64,000 nucleotides of DNA from Malurus cyaneus samueli (taxonomy: Eukaryota; Chordata; Aves; Passeriformes; Maluridae), in the NCBI GenBank assembly GCA_009741485.1, contig CM019214.1:59691922-59755921 (forward strand). The letters run 5' to 3'. The notes under the pieces were generated by a model, which was not told the DNA's origin, searched no databases, and saw only the letters and a list, made by a program, of their open reading frames with translations. A program made the position numbers and the translations under genes. Below are positions 13,201 through 24,250 of the stretch, piece by piece (within the stretch, counting starts at the first letter, position 1; each line of letters opens with the position of its first letter).

Positions 13201-14861
13201 GCCTAATGAGGCTCATTATTAATAGTACTGTCTGATTCTGATACAAATTACAGTTTCCCCCATCTTTGGATTGTTATTCTTATACGTTGAACATGTAATC
13301 ATTTATAGTAGAAGAGAAAAGACAGGAAAAGCATAACCAAGAAAAAGAAGTGTGATATCAGAAAAACCTTAAGGCAGCATTAAGGCAATATACTTTCATA
13401 TCAGAAATAGAAAGGGAACTGATGTCACAGAGTATATTCTTTGTCCATCATCAATACCAATAATTTTATTCCTTCTTAAAAATAAAGTGCTATTGTCATC
13501 TCAGATCATTATATACAGTGTAAGCCTGTGCTATTCAAGGGTTGAAATGGATTTTTTTAAATTTGATTGTAAAGGTTTTAAATAGGCATTAGATTTTTTA
13601 TTTCTTTGCAAGCATAGATAATAGATATTCTGACTTTAGCAATAAATATTAGCTTCTTCTTCCCAATGATGTTCGAGCAATTGTTTCCACAGTTTTATTA
13701 TCTTCACATACAACTTCCTTCAGAGCAATGTTCATATGCACTGAATGCTCTCGAAAGAGACAAGAGGTGGTCAAACACTGATCCATAGGACAGGTGGATA
13801 GTTTCTGATCACTCCATTTCAAAAATAGCAAAGAAGACTCATGATTTGCTGAAGAAACTTTAATTTTGAGCTGTATTTCAAACTGAAGATCTAGCACTCC
13901 CTCAAAAAAGTGATTCTTTCTTGAATTTAAGGCATCTTTCAGTGTTGTTCTCCAGTCCCAGCTGTTAGAGAAGTATTATTTGCATGCCTTCAAAAATGCA
14001 GCAGTCATGGAGAGTGTTCAAAAAAGGATTCTTTTTCTGATCAACAAACATAACTCAATGTCTCATGTGAATAATCTTTAAAATAAAATTTTAATAAGAG
14101 ACTTTGCATGGAAAAGAACAAATGAAACAGATGAAGATCTATTGCAATGACTTGCATGAATGTGATTAGAAAGATGGCAGGGAAAATAGATAGAATTAAG
14201 GAATCCAAACAACTTAGAAGGAAAGAAGATGAATGAACAGACAAAGATCAATAATGTCAAAAGCATGTGAACTGTCAGGCACCAGCAAAGAATTGATTGA
14301 TCCAGAGCCTGAACTAATTAAAGTGTCATTGGTCACCTATAGCTCTTCAAATACTGTGCAGATTTCTAAAACACACCTTGATCTTTGGAAGCAATAAATA
14401 GATGACAGTGTGATTCACTTAGATTAGTACTCATCTGTCTGAAAGGCTTTCTTTTTCCTGTGATGGTTGGCTTAAAGAAAGATTTCAGCTTTGCTTTTAA
14501 TCACCATTCATGGGTTTCAATTATTTCCACATCAGTGAAGTTCAGTTAATATAAAAAATAAGCTATCCTAACACTTAAGGATTTATATTTTTTGTCATTT
14601 ATATCTTTATGTAGCTATTCTATATAGTAGCATGTTATATTGCTCAAATTGCATTTAAATTAATTACTTCTTATTGCACTGTTTTATTCAGTCGCCTTAC
14701 TTTTTATTCAGAGCTATGTTACTTTTCTTAATTGTCAGATTCTTTTCCTATTGGCAAAGGTTTTCTTGTTCCTTTATCTTCTTGACTTCAAATATAATAC
14801 ATTATTCATTAAATTCATGTCTCACTACATTTTTACAGACACGGGTTAGAGGTCTTTTTTT
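10254..14861. other. Long AT-rich noncoding stretch with a poly(T) tract
   Basis: Contains a 27-nt poly(T) run at 10413-10439. Open frames up to 110 codons (12852-13184 plus) overlap others on the opposite strand and show no domain motif. I see no RNA gene, no repeat family I can name and no convincing exon. Confidence 0.55.
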
Positions 14862-14893
14862 TTATTTCTCTCTCTCTTTCTTTCTCTTTCTCT

Positions 14894-14933
<40 letters not shown>

Positions 14934-15058
14934 TCCGGTCCTTCCTTCCTTCCTTCCTTCCTTCCTCCTCCTTCCTCTTCCTTCCTTCCTTCCTTCCTTC
15001 CTTCCTTCCTCCCTCCCTCCCAAACACTCAAACTCCCAAACTCTGTCCCTCCCTCCTT
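14862..15058. repeat. Pyrimidine-rich microsatellite cluster (T)n-(CT)n-(CTTC)n-(CCCT)n
   Basis: The plus strand runs from T-rich sequence through (CT)n (about 14868-14936) to (CTTC)n (about 14939-15020), ending in CCCT units. The open frames crossing it on either strand (poly Ser/Leu/Phe on plus, Arg/Glu/Lys on minus) are products of the repeat. Confidence 0.95.
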
Positions 15059-17634
15059 TTTTGAATGGAAGCTAGAAATTACTGTAGTGCATTTACCAGG
15101 GAGCCTCTGGCTAGGCTAGTCAAGAACCAAAAAAACTGGATATTTCCACCCAGGGAATGTTTGAGCAACATTCAACAGCACACTTCAGCCAGACTTTTCT
15201 GCATATGAGAGCATCTACTCTGAAACCTTAATTTTCATCTCCAATGAGTAATATTTTGAGTATAAAGCAGAATTTAACTACGTTTTTAACAGGATCTAAC
15301 ATTAGGTGTGTTCAAAAATGTACCACTGAACACCTGCAACATTAACATCTTTTAAAGAGATTTTTTGATGACGAGCCAAGCTGAGGTGGGTCTGTAGTCT
15401 TAGTAATTTAACAAGCAAGGATTAAGAAATAGAAATATAATTCCATAAGTGTTTTGGGTTTACTTTCCTGTCATGCTTGGCTTTTCTAGTAAGTTTTGGG
15501 ATGGGTAACTTTAGTTAGAGATGGAATCATATTCTTGAGACTCGTAAATGTCTGTTAACAGTTGGCAGTTTCTATTGTCAAGCCCTTTGCCTTGGTTCTC
15601 AGTGCTTTACATGAATGCATGAAAAACAACTTTTTTTAAAAAAAATTTGCTTCATTCTTAGATTGGAAGCCAAACGTGAGTGTGACTGTCCGTGAAGGAC
15701 CTGAAGTCTTTTTTTGCGTCACAAAAGAAAATTTTAATTAGAAAAACCAAGATGCTCATCTCTCAGCATGAAAATATGTGGCACAGAAAAAGATAATTTA
15801 ATTTGTTTGCCTGGACATAGTTGCCTAATGTTATATAAGATATCTTAAGGCATCTTGCATTCTTTACAGTCAATGGTCCAGAAAAGCACAGATCTCATTC
15901 AGGTCGCATTAATTTCTGTTAATTATGAATGTCTTGGACACCATAAATACCTCAGCTGCTAATTTGTACTTTTAGACAGGTTGGAAGTATTGTGAGTAAC
16001 AGCAAACAAATGCAGATTCCATGTTATGCTGGTGCAAAGTCTAGATAAAACCCCCAGACCATCTCATCTTCAGTGTGTTTCCCTATATTTACTTGCAAGT
16101 AACAGTTTCATGAAAGTATTCTAGAATTTGTTATTCCATGTTTTTGAACCTCCTCTCTATTAATGAAAAGTTGCCAATTTATATGAAACTCTATAAAGCA
16201 AGATATGTAAAATAAATGTAAAATATATGTGAAAGAATCCTTGAAGACTTTTGTTGCCATTGTATGTTCCCTTTATGAATGAGCAGAAATTATTTATTAC
16301 TTACCTGAAAATATCACCTTAGAATAAAAGTGAGAGGTGCATTTTGTCCATTGAGCTTCAACTATTAAATAGACATGTCCTTTTAATGGGCTTCTGCCTA
16401 TCCGCTGTTATAAAAGCAGGTAAAAAACTTGCCCAAGACACAAAAAATCCTAGCTTCCTTGAATTTCCTTGACCTCTCTTTTTCTTTCCACTTTTTATTG
16501 TCCTTTCTCTGTTCAAGTTATTGTGCTGAAAAATGACAATGACACATCTGAAGCCAAATTGCCAGCCTGACAGTGGGGAAGAAATGGACACAGAGGCAAA
16601 ACCACTTTGGTAAATATACTTGAACTTTTCAGCATAAAAGATCCTGCCTGTTATTTGACAAATTTCATTTTTTTCCCTTTCTGTCTTTCTGTGTTCAACT
16701 TTCTCTTCGTAATATTAACACTAGCTGAAATGCATTAAGACATAAAAGTAAACTGGAAGCACTTAGTCATTGCTCTGTTATAAAATTCTCTTCTGAGCTC
16801 TAAGAAGAAATTGATGCTCAAAGGATGATAATGGGATTTAAGTTAGTTTGAAACTAATGAACAATAGCATCAATAGCTTCATCTGATAAATGTTTTAAGG
16901 GAAAGGGTGGAATTCAGTAAGGGATTAATAAATTCACTATCAGATCCAGAAAGAAAAAAGGAATGTAGACACTTAAATTTTGATCCTGAAAATGCAGTAG
17001 TTGGTATTTCAATAGCTAACTAAGAGCTGGAAGATTTTCCTTAATCTTATTGTTCTGGCTCATATATATAAATGTGTTGTTTAATTAGAAGCAGTAAATC
17101 AATGTTTTTCTCTTGCCTGATCCTCATTGAACCATCACAGACCAAAGGAGAGATGAATCTCATTTAACATTGGTCATCCAACAGATAGTATCTAATTTAA
17201 GCTTGTTGTCAATAGTGATTTGTCTCTTCCTAAGTAAGATGTCAGACATAATCAGGGTGAACTTTATTTCCAGGTTCTGACTTTTCTTCACAAGCTGTAG
17301 AGACAAAATTAACTTTGACTAGATACTACAGATAAATTATAGAACCTGGATGAAAATGAACCCCACTACAGCTGAAGGGCTTCTTATATATTTTGAAATG
17401 CTGTGTCACATGCTTTTGATTTGGACCTAATTATGGTACACCCCATAAAAGCAATGTGTTTCCTTTTTTAGAAAGAAGACAGCACTTTTTTATTCTTAAG
17501 ACATAGGCGATGCTATTCATCTTTAATAAACGTTCCCTTCCAGATTGTGAAATATGAAAGTTCCTCAGTATTTTACTGTCTGTAATTAAAAAATTCAAAA
17601 CAAAACCTCCAACCGATGAACCAACCAACCTCTA
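15059..17634. other. Noncoding stretch, nothing recognised
   Basis: AT-rich unique sequence. No repeat family, RNA gene or credible exon was seen. The minus-strand frame at 16358-16591 (77 codons) has no motif. Confidence 0.55.
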
Positions 17635-18020
17635 TTCTGCTGTGGAGAGACCCCACTTGGAGCACGGCATCCCTCCCTTGTGCCATCAGCGCAAGAAGGA
17701 CACTGACTTGTTGGAGCAAGTACAGACCAAGACTATAAAAAGAGAGGTCTGGAGCACTTTACTGGTGAAAGGCTGAGAGAGTCACATTTGTTCAGCCTGG
17801 AGAAGGGAAGACTCAGGGGGAATCTTATTTCTGCCTTTCCTACTTAAAGTGATTTTATAAGAAAGATGGGGAGAAACATTTCAGTAGGCCCTGTAGTGAC
17901 TAGACAAGGAGTAATGATTTTAAACTAAATGAGGGCAGATTTACACTTGTTGTAGGGAAGAAATATTTTGTGATGAGGGTGGTGAAGCATTGGAACAGGT
18001 TTCCCAGAGAAGGGGTAGAT
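17635..18020 (+). mobile_element. CR1 LINE, 5' part of a copy split by a later CR1
   Basis: The segment begins near TGGAGAGACCCCACTTGGAG and continues through GCGCAAGAAGGACACTGACT (host ORF2 end). It includes TTCAGCCTGGAGAAGGGAAG, a stretch matching the RT C-terminus, and the 3' UTR TGGAACAGGTTTCCCAGAGA. It stops at GGGGTAGAT (18012-18020), in the middle of a well-known CR1 phrase that normally continues with a CCCCATCCCTGGAAACATTC-like run. That continuation is found 682 bp further on, at 18703. The copy is decayed, with several stops and frameshifts. Confidence 0.92.
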
Positions 18021-18702
18021 AGAATGATAGAATCATTCAGGTTGGAAAAGACCTCCAAGACCATGAAGTTCAAACTATGACTGAACACCACCTTGTTAAC
18101 TAAAACAAAGTGCTAAGTGCCACATGTTCCCTGTGTTTCTTGAACGTTTCTGGGAATGGTGATTCCACCACTTCCTCAAGTTACAACCCTTTGCGTGAAG
18201 CTATTCTTCCTGCTATCCAACCTGAATTTCCACTAGCAAAGTTTGAGGCTATTTCCTCTTGTCTTGTTGATGGTCACCTGGGAGAAGAGGCTGACCCCCC
18301 ACCTCACTACAATCTCCTTTCAAGGTAGTTGTAGAGAGCAATGAAGTCTCCCTTGAACCTCCTTTTGTCCAGGTTAAACAATCCCAGCTCCCTCAGCTGC
18401 TCCTCATAGGATTTCTGCTCCAGCCCCTTCAGTGGTTTGATTGCCTTTCTCTGGACATATTCCAGCACTACAATGTCCTTTTTATAGTGAGTGGCCCAAA
18501 AGTGGGTGCAGGATTCAAGGTGTGGCATCAACAGTGCTGAGTACAGGGGGACAAGCACTGCACTGCTCCTGCTGGCCACACTATTGCTGATACAGGCCAG
18601 GATGCCACTGGCCTTCTTGGCCACCTGGCCACGGCTGGATCCTGTTCAGCCACTGCCAATCAGCACCCCGGGTTCTTTTCTGCTGGGCCATTTTCCAGCC
18701 TC
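18021..18702 (-). mobile_element. CR1 LINE inserted antisense inside another CR1
   Basis: The left edge is the antisense of a CR1 3' end: AGAATGATAGAATCATTCAG, about two copies of the terminal 8-bp repeat. This is followed by GGTTGGAAAAGACCTCCAAG and the rest of the 3' UTR in reverse. The right edge is the ORF2 region near CTGCTGGGCCATTTTCCAGC. The sequence therefore runs 3' to 5' on the plus strand, and the element is a 5'-truncated minus-strand CR1 of about 680 bp. It interrupts the plus-strand CR1 precisely, so it is the younger of the two. Its ORF2 end is still open over 105 codons. Confidence 0.93.
18307..18624 (-). pseudogene. CR1 ORF2 reverse transcriptase, C-terminal remnant
   Basis: This is a 105-codon open frame on the minus strand within the nested CR1. 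The peptide carries features of the CR1 ORF2 C-terminus in order: [50 protein letters not shown] and DFIALYNYL. Compared with the family, only the last part of the protein (after the RT palm) is present. The endonuclease and the catalytic RT motifs are missing, so it cannot encode an active enzyme. The unbroken frame suggests that this copy is relatively young. The methionine at 18624 is incidental. Confidence 0.9.
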
Positions 18703-18846
18703 TCCCCATCCCTGGAAACATTCAAGGTCAGACAAGACAGGACTCAGCAGCCTGACCTAGCTGAAGATGATTCTCCTCATTAAAGTAGGAGTTGGACTGA
18801 ATATCCTTTACAGGATGCTTCTAACCCAAACTGTTCTATGAGTCCA
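18703..18846 (+). mobile_element. CR1 LINE, 3' terminus of the split copy
   Basis: The sequence resumes the CR1 text interrupted at 18020: CCCCATCCCTGGAAACATTC, then AAGGTCAGACAAGACAGGAC and a GTTGGACTGAATATCCTTTA run. It ends with CCCAAACTGTTCTATGAGTC, the usual CR1 tail with a decayed ATTCTATG unit. Together with 17635-18020 it makes one plus-strand 5'-truncated CR1 of about 530 bp. Confidence 0.92.
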
Positions 18847-19106
18847 TGGTATAGATTTCCAGATTTCCCCTTGAACCACCAATTTTATTTTCTTTAAAGT
18901 ATTTGAATGTGAGGATAATGAACATCATCAGAGTGCCACTTCAGCTGGGATCCTGGCCTTCAACTGAGTCTAGGAACACAAGACATTATGTCAAAGTAGT
19001 TCTGAATAGTAGTATATATTTCTTCATGAGATTAATTGCTGAACCCTCATAAACATGGCCTTTAATACTTTATTCCTTGTAATTCTATGCAATTCTTACA
19101 CAAAAA
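18847..19106. other. Noncoding spacer between CR1 and local repeat
   Basis: No recognised element. Confidence 0.5.
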
Positions 19107-19228
19107 ACACATATAGAGTTTTAGTGCAATGTATGGTTTTAATAATAACCAATCAAAATAATTTACTTTTTATTAATAGATTAATTATCAACGATAATAA
19201 ATATTCAAACTGCTTACATATATGTCAT
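19107..19228 (+). repeat. Local direct repeat, copy A (diverged, unknown family)
   Basis: About 120 bp starting at CACATATAGAGTTTTAGTGC and ending with ATTCAAACTGCTTACATATA. It is repeated in the same orientation about 790 bp downstream (19900-20014). The start and the last 34 bp are highly similar (33 of 34 by eye). The middle is more diverged, with small indels. Confidence 0.8.
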
Positions 19229-19899
19229 ATATATGTCTATACATATAGAACTGTTGAATCTACTCTGGCAGTGGGAAAACTATCTTTTCTTTATGTCTGG
19301 AAAACAGTAAAAATGAGTTTTCTTCATCTGTAATTTTTGCCCATGTTTTTAACTGAAAAAAATATAATGAAATATATACATCTTTGTCTAATTTGTACTG
19401 TTTGTGTAGGAGAACTGCTTTTACAAGCATTAATCTTATCTGTCTCAAGGTCAATAGCAGATCAGGAATTAGACTGATATGTGAATAAGGCTAGATGAAA
19501 AGAAATATGAGTTGCAATTTCAAAATATGTGTTTTTTTAACCTTGATACTCTGTTACTCAGAATCTCAGTAAATGGAATTTATTGATCTTGGTATAAATA
19601 GCCATGAGTGAAAAACAAAGCAGGTGAGGACTAATTCAGCTCTAATGAGATGAACATCAAGCTATTCAAGAATGGAAATACAAAGATAAATGATCAGAAA
19701 AGCTGCCAGGAACAGCAAAATGATCTTGTATTATTCAGCATTGTTTTCTAGTTAGTTTGGATTAGATAAATTTGTCTCAATTTCTGTAATAATTTACTGC
19801 AACTTTTTTTTTTAAATTTTCTGACAAAGTCCCTGATTTTGATTAAGAAATTACTTTTTCATTACTGAAATTTTGATAAAGCATTCAAAATAAATGTGA
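19229..19899. other. AT-rich spacer between the two local repeats
   Basis: Unique AT-rich sequence with no open frame or motif worth noting. If the flanking repeats are ends of a mobile element, this would be its interior, but no coding remnant is visible. Confidence 0.4.
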
Positions 19900-20014
19900 A
19901 ACACATAGAGAGTTTTAGTCCAATGTATGCTATTTTAACAACATCCTATGAAAATCCTTTTTTTTTTAGAAATAATTTTCAACAATAATAAATATTCAAA
20001 CTGCTTACATATAC
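19900..20014 (+). repeat. Local direct repeat, copy B
   Basis: Second copy of the 19107-19228 unit, from CACATAGAGAGTTTTAGTCC to ATTCAAACTGCTTACATATA. No TG...CA ends with flanking duplications are evident, so I do not call the pair LTRs. Confidence 0.8.
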
Positions 20015-21284
20015 GATTCAGATGTCTGTTTTCTCCCTTCCTTTACATGTATGAATAAAAGATTACAAGGAATACTGAAGTCCTTGAGGAAATTACTAAG
20101 TCTCTGCACAACTTGTAAACTCACCTATGTTGTTATGAAACTTGTGTCAGGATTCTGCTGGAAGACAACTGTACACCACACAAGGACTTGAGAATATAAA
20201 TGTTGGAGGATTTTATCATGTCACCGTATGGTGTACCTAATTACACTTCTGTAACTTACCCCTTTATTTTCATTTCCATCAACTCTTGATATGATTATTG
20301 TATTATGAATATGACAGTGATTATGTTTCTATACTAAATTGCTAAGATGTTGGAAATATTTACTGTTAACTTTAATTACATTTATTCATTGCATACTCTA
20401 GAAGTGTTAATATAATTCTGGGATTTATTTTCCTTGAAATAAGCAGTAAAAACACTGCAAATTTGAGGCAACATATTGATCTTGTCAGATTAACATGCAG
20501 TGCTGAGTGTACAAAGTTAATGATTGTCATATTTGAACTCCTTTGAAAAGATAATGATGTTTACAATTTCATCTACATTAGCAAACCTGTAGGGTATTTG
20601 CTGTCTGACCCCAGTGCTTAAAGTTCTGACTGAAATATATACACCACTAAAATCAGGGTCATGGCTATCTGAATTTTATTTCATTCCTTTGATGTTTCTG
20701 CTGTCTGGAGAATTCAGGTGGATTACATCCTTCTACTCTTTCCTATAAAAAGAACATCTGAAGTGTTTTCTGAATTCTTCAGTACCACATCATGTATAAT
20801 ATAGCATGTGTACAACATGAAAGAATACAATGATTTGCTTATAGAAACCTTGCTTCAGCTTGCTTATTAGGAGCACAGAAAGTATATATTCAAAAGCCAA
20901 GGTATTTAGATTTTGTGATACAACAAGCATAAAGAATTCAACTTACTTTATTGAGCTTGCTGGGATGTTCCTGTACAGAATCAGTCTCATTACATGTGAC
21001 GTATTTATAATAATAACTATTCCATTTGTCTTTAGGATTTTGGATTTTATAATTATTGCTTTCCAGAAGTGGTTGTTTGGGCTACCTTTGTGTATAGTGG
21101 GTAGCAACAATATGAGCAATCTTCTAAAAGTCATTAGTGTGTCAATGATACAGCTTTGAACAATCAAGATATCACTACAGTGCAAAAATCAAAGAGGTAT
21201 AGAAGATCTCTGAGGGCATTTCTGCATGTCTAAAATTAAATCACTTCTTCACTCAATAATGTTTTAAATATTTTACTTCTATAC
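20015..21284. other. AT-rich noncoding stretch, nothing recognised
   Basis: Open frames at 20860-21159 (plus) and 20943-21185 (minus) overlap each other and have no motif. Nothing else was seen. Confidence 0.55.
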
Positions 21285-21304
21285 NNNNNNNNNNNNNNNN
21301 NNNN
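21285..21304. other. Assembly gap of 20 N
   Basis: Twenty consecutive N. The round size suggests a placeholder of unknown true length, so features should not be read across it. Confidence 0.99.
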
Positions 21305-23635
21305 TCTCGGAGGACCCCTCCTTTTCTACCTTCATTCATTAATTTCTTCATAATTTGAAAATCATGGCAAGTCAGATAACTGAAAATAAGTGAGCTTAAG
21401 CTGTGTTAAGAATTTGAAGATACATCTAATAAGTTCTTATTAAGCCATACAGCATTTTCAATTAATGGAATTTGGATCTTAGACTACTTTTTTCTCAATA
21501 TCATTACTTATCACAGATTTTGTAACTTATTTTCCTTCTTAAAATTAAGCCATCTTTTAGTCTAATGATTGCAAGAAAAGAGAGAAAAGAAAGAAAATAA
21601 AAAAAAATATTGAAAGGAGTAAAGTCTCAAATTTGTTGAAATGTAGACCACTTTTATGTTATTCAGTGGCTACCTATTAGTTACACTGTAATGGAAGTTC
21701 ATGCTTCACCTTTACCATGCATGAATTCAATTTGAATGATCCTTTTTAATCAGTTTATCTATTTCACAAAGATTTTTTTAAAATATCAATATTTAAAATT
21801 TGTTCTATTTTATTCAGTGGGCAAATCATTACAGCTCTAAGGAACAGAGAGACCACTCCAGAATTTCTGGAAATAACAGTGATTTATCTATCTTTGATAT
21901 TTCATTTTTTTATGTGAACTTATACCATGCATTCAAATAAAAAGGCATAGCAAAACATATTATTACATATTTAATAATTAATTTAGAACAGTTTAGAGAT
22001 AGTGTAGTCAATATCTAGACATAGCTTGTTATTTTCTGTTTTAATGTAAAACAAGCGTTAACTCAAGCCCCAGAAATATTTCAATTTGCAATTAAAAATA
22101 GTGTTTTACTCATATTAAGAAGACTTTTGTTTCCGCTTGACTTTGAAAACAGGATAAAAATGTTGCTGTCCATAAAACTTAGATACTGTGATTTGAAAAG
22201 AAAATGATATAGCAAATCTACTTTCTTTCAAACTTACAATTAAAATTCATTTTGGAGCAAGCACCTTTGTAATGTCATTATATTACAGGCTACATAGAAA
22301 ACAATGAGTATTAATGATTCTTGTTTATATACATAAAAGTGGTAATTAATTAATTAAATTAAATGCCCAACAAATAAACAATTAAATGCCCAACTCTGAT
22401 GATAGGTTTTTTTTTTTTATTTTTATGTTCACTTCCATTCTGAGTTGTTTAAATGTCAGTAAGAACTCTTAGAAATATATAATAATTTTAAAATGTGTGA
22501 GACATACACATGAGATGTCTCAACATGTGCATTTTTTCATTATTTTTTCACGTCCCTTTCTTGCATGTTTTGCCCTTGGATTCCTTTACTGTCATTTCTC
22601 TTTCCAGCAAGTCAATAGGATAGATAGCCAGACTTCAAAAAGCTAATATAACCCTTCCTGCAAGCAAAGTCATTCCTAAGGATAAAATATCACACCGTGT
22701 AATTTGCTTAACTGTATCAAATGTCAAACCATAGTTTGTACTGTTGAAAAACATTCTTCAGAAAAGTGTGTGTGCACATATACATGCTACACATGCCTAA
22801 TGATATCTTTATTAACAGTGTTTTGCATAAAAAAAAAGATAGGCACATAACTGAAAAGAAGAAACAGTTCACATCTGGCAAAAGCACCAAGGTATTGTAC
22901 AGAGTCAGTTTAAAGAATTGTTTTTTCTCTTATATGCTTTGTCATAGGTACGACTTTTAAAGCTCCTCATCACAGCCTAAAGTTTCTGAACAAGAAAGAT
23001 TAAGAGCACTAGTTCCACCCTGCAATAGGGAGGATATTTCTTATCAGAATAATGTCTTAAATCAGTTAAGATTCAACAAAAGTTTTGTTGTGCATTATTT
23101 ATTTATTTATTTGATTTGATTTCGGTTTTTTGTTTTGTTTTGTTATTGAATATTTCTGAGTGGTTAAGCCTATGACACTTGCTTTCAAAATGTTATCAAC
23201 ATTGTGCTTATGCATTGATCAGAATAAAATTAAATCATAGTGCTTTCTTAATGTTCCTTACCTGCACACTTCCCCCAGAAGTATTCATAAGAAAGGGGGA
23301 AAGCCACATAGGGTGGTGCTGGTAATTTGAAGACAGTTCAGGTCTAGAAAACTCATTCAATAGAATGTTTGTGTAAATACCTTAAAGACTGTATTTTTAA
23401 CTCTTTGTGGCTAAGAAACTAATCTGGAGTAATGAAGAACCATGATGCTGGTCCAGATTGGATTTGGAGAGACTGTGACCTGACTCCTATGTGTGAAGTG
23501 CATGGCTTGCAGAACAGAAATCTGTGTTTTGGAATCACCATCCATCAACTATACCCATCCTGCATATTAAACAAATTTTAGATTATAGGTCACTGATTGG
23601 TGTGATTCTGTTTTTGCATCCACCCCGCATAAACG
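21305..23635. other. AT-rich noncoding stretch with small duplications
   Basis: Contains a 14-bp direct duplication ATTAAATGCCCAAC at 22358-22371 and 22381-22394, and a TTTA/TTTTG low-complexity patch at about 23097-23145. No gene or named element was recognised. Confidence 0.55.
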
Positions 23636-24250
23636 AGAGAATAGAATAACGCAATCATTTAGGTTGGAAAAGGCCCTTAAGGTCAATTTCAAAGAAAACA
23701 CTGCCAAGTCCACCACTAAACCATGTCTCTAAGCACCATATCTACACATCTTTTAAGTACGATCTGGCTTGGGGACTCCTCTACTTCCATGGGCAACCTG
23801 TTCTAATTGTTGACATCCCTTTGGATTAAGAAATTTTTTGTGATATCTAATCTAAACCTAACCCTTTGTAATATCTAATCTAACCTAACCCTAAACTTCC
23901 CCTGGCACAGCTTGAGGCCATTTCCTCTTGTCTTGTTCCTTGTTACTTGGCTGAAGATACCAACCCTCATATCACTACAAATTCCTTTCAGGGAGCAATA
24001 AGGTTTGCCCGGAGTCTTCTTCAGGCTGAACGTTCCCAGCTGCCCCACCACTCCTTATAAGACTTGCATTCCAGACCATTCACCAGCTTTGTTGTCCTTC
24101 CCTGGACATTCTTCAGTGCTCCAAGGTCTTTCTTATAGTGAGTGACTCAAAAATGAACAAAGGATTTGAGGTGCAGCCTGAACAATACTAAGTACAGGGG
24201 AATGACCACTGGCCATGCTATTTCCATTGCAAGCAATCCTGTGTTTGGTG
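23636..24250 (-). mobile_element. CR1 LINE, 5'-truncated antisense copy
   Basis: The left edge GAATAGAATAACGCAATCAT plus GGTTGGAAAAGGCCCTTAAG is the antisense CR1 3' terminus. Rightward it continues with antisense 3' UTR (CACTAAACCATGTCTCTAAG), then antisense ORF2 end (CAGCTTGAGGCCATTTCCTC, then GGAGCAATAAGG, then TTGTTGTCCTTCCCTGGACA). It fades out near 24250. Many substitutions break the frame. It contains an internal 28-bp tandem duplication near 23841-23892. Confidence 0.92.
23841..23893. repeat. Imperfect 28-bp tandem duplication inside CR1
   Basis: TATCTAATCTAAACCTAACC (from 23844) is repeated 28 bp later with one base missing, creating CTAACCTAACCCTAA. The resulting telomere-like string derives from normal CR1 antisense text plus slippage. 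Confidence 0.85.

Noticed and set aside
14674..15075. 133-codon plus-strand frame and opposite Arg/Glu/Lys frames
   Set aside because: Products of the (CT)n/(CTTC)n microsatellite.
23880..23896. Interstitial telomere repeat
   Set aside because: Only about two TAACCC-like units, explained by a tandem duplication within CR1 antisense sequence.
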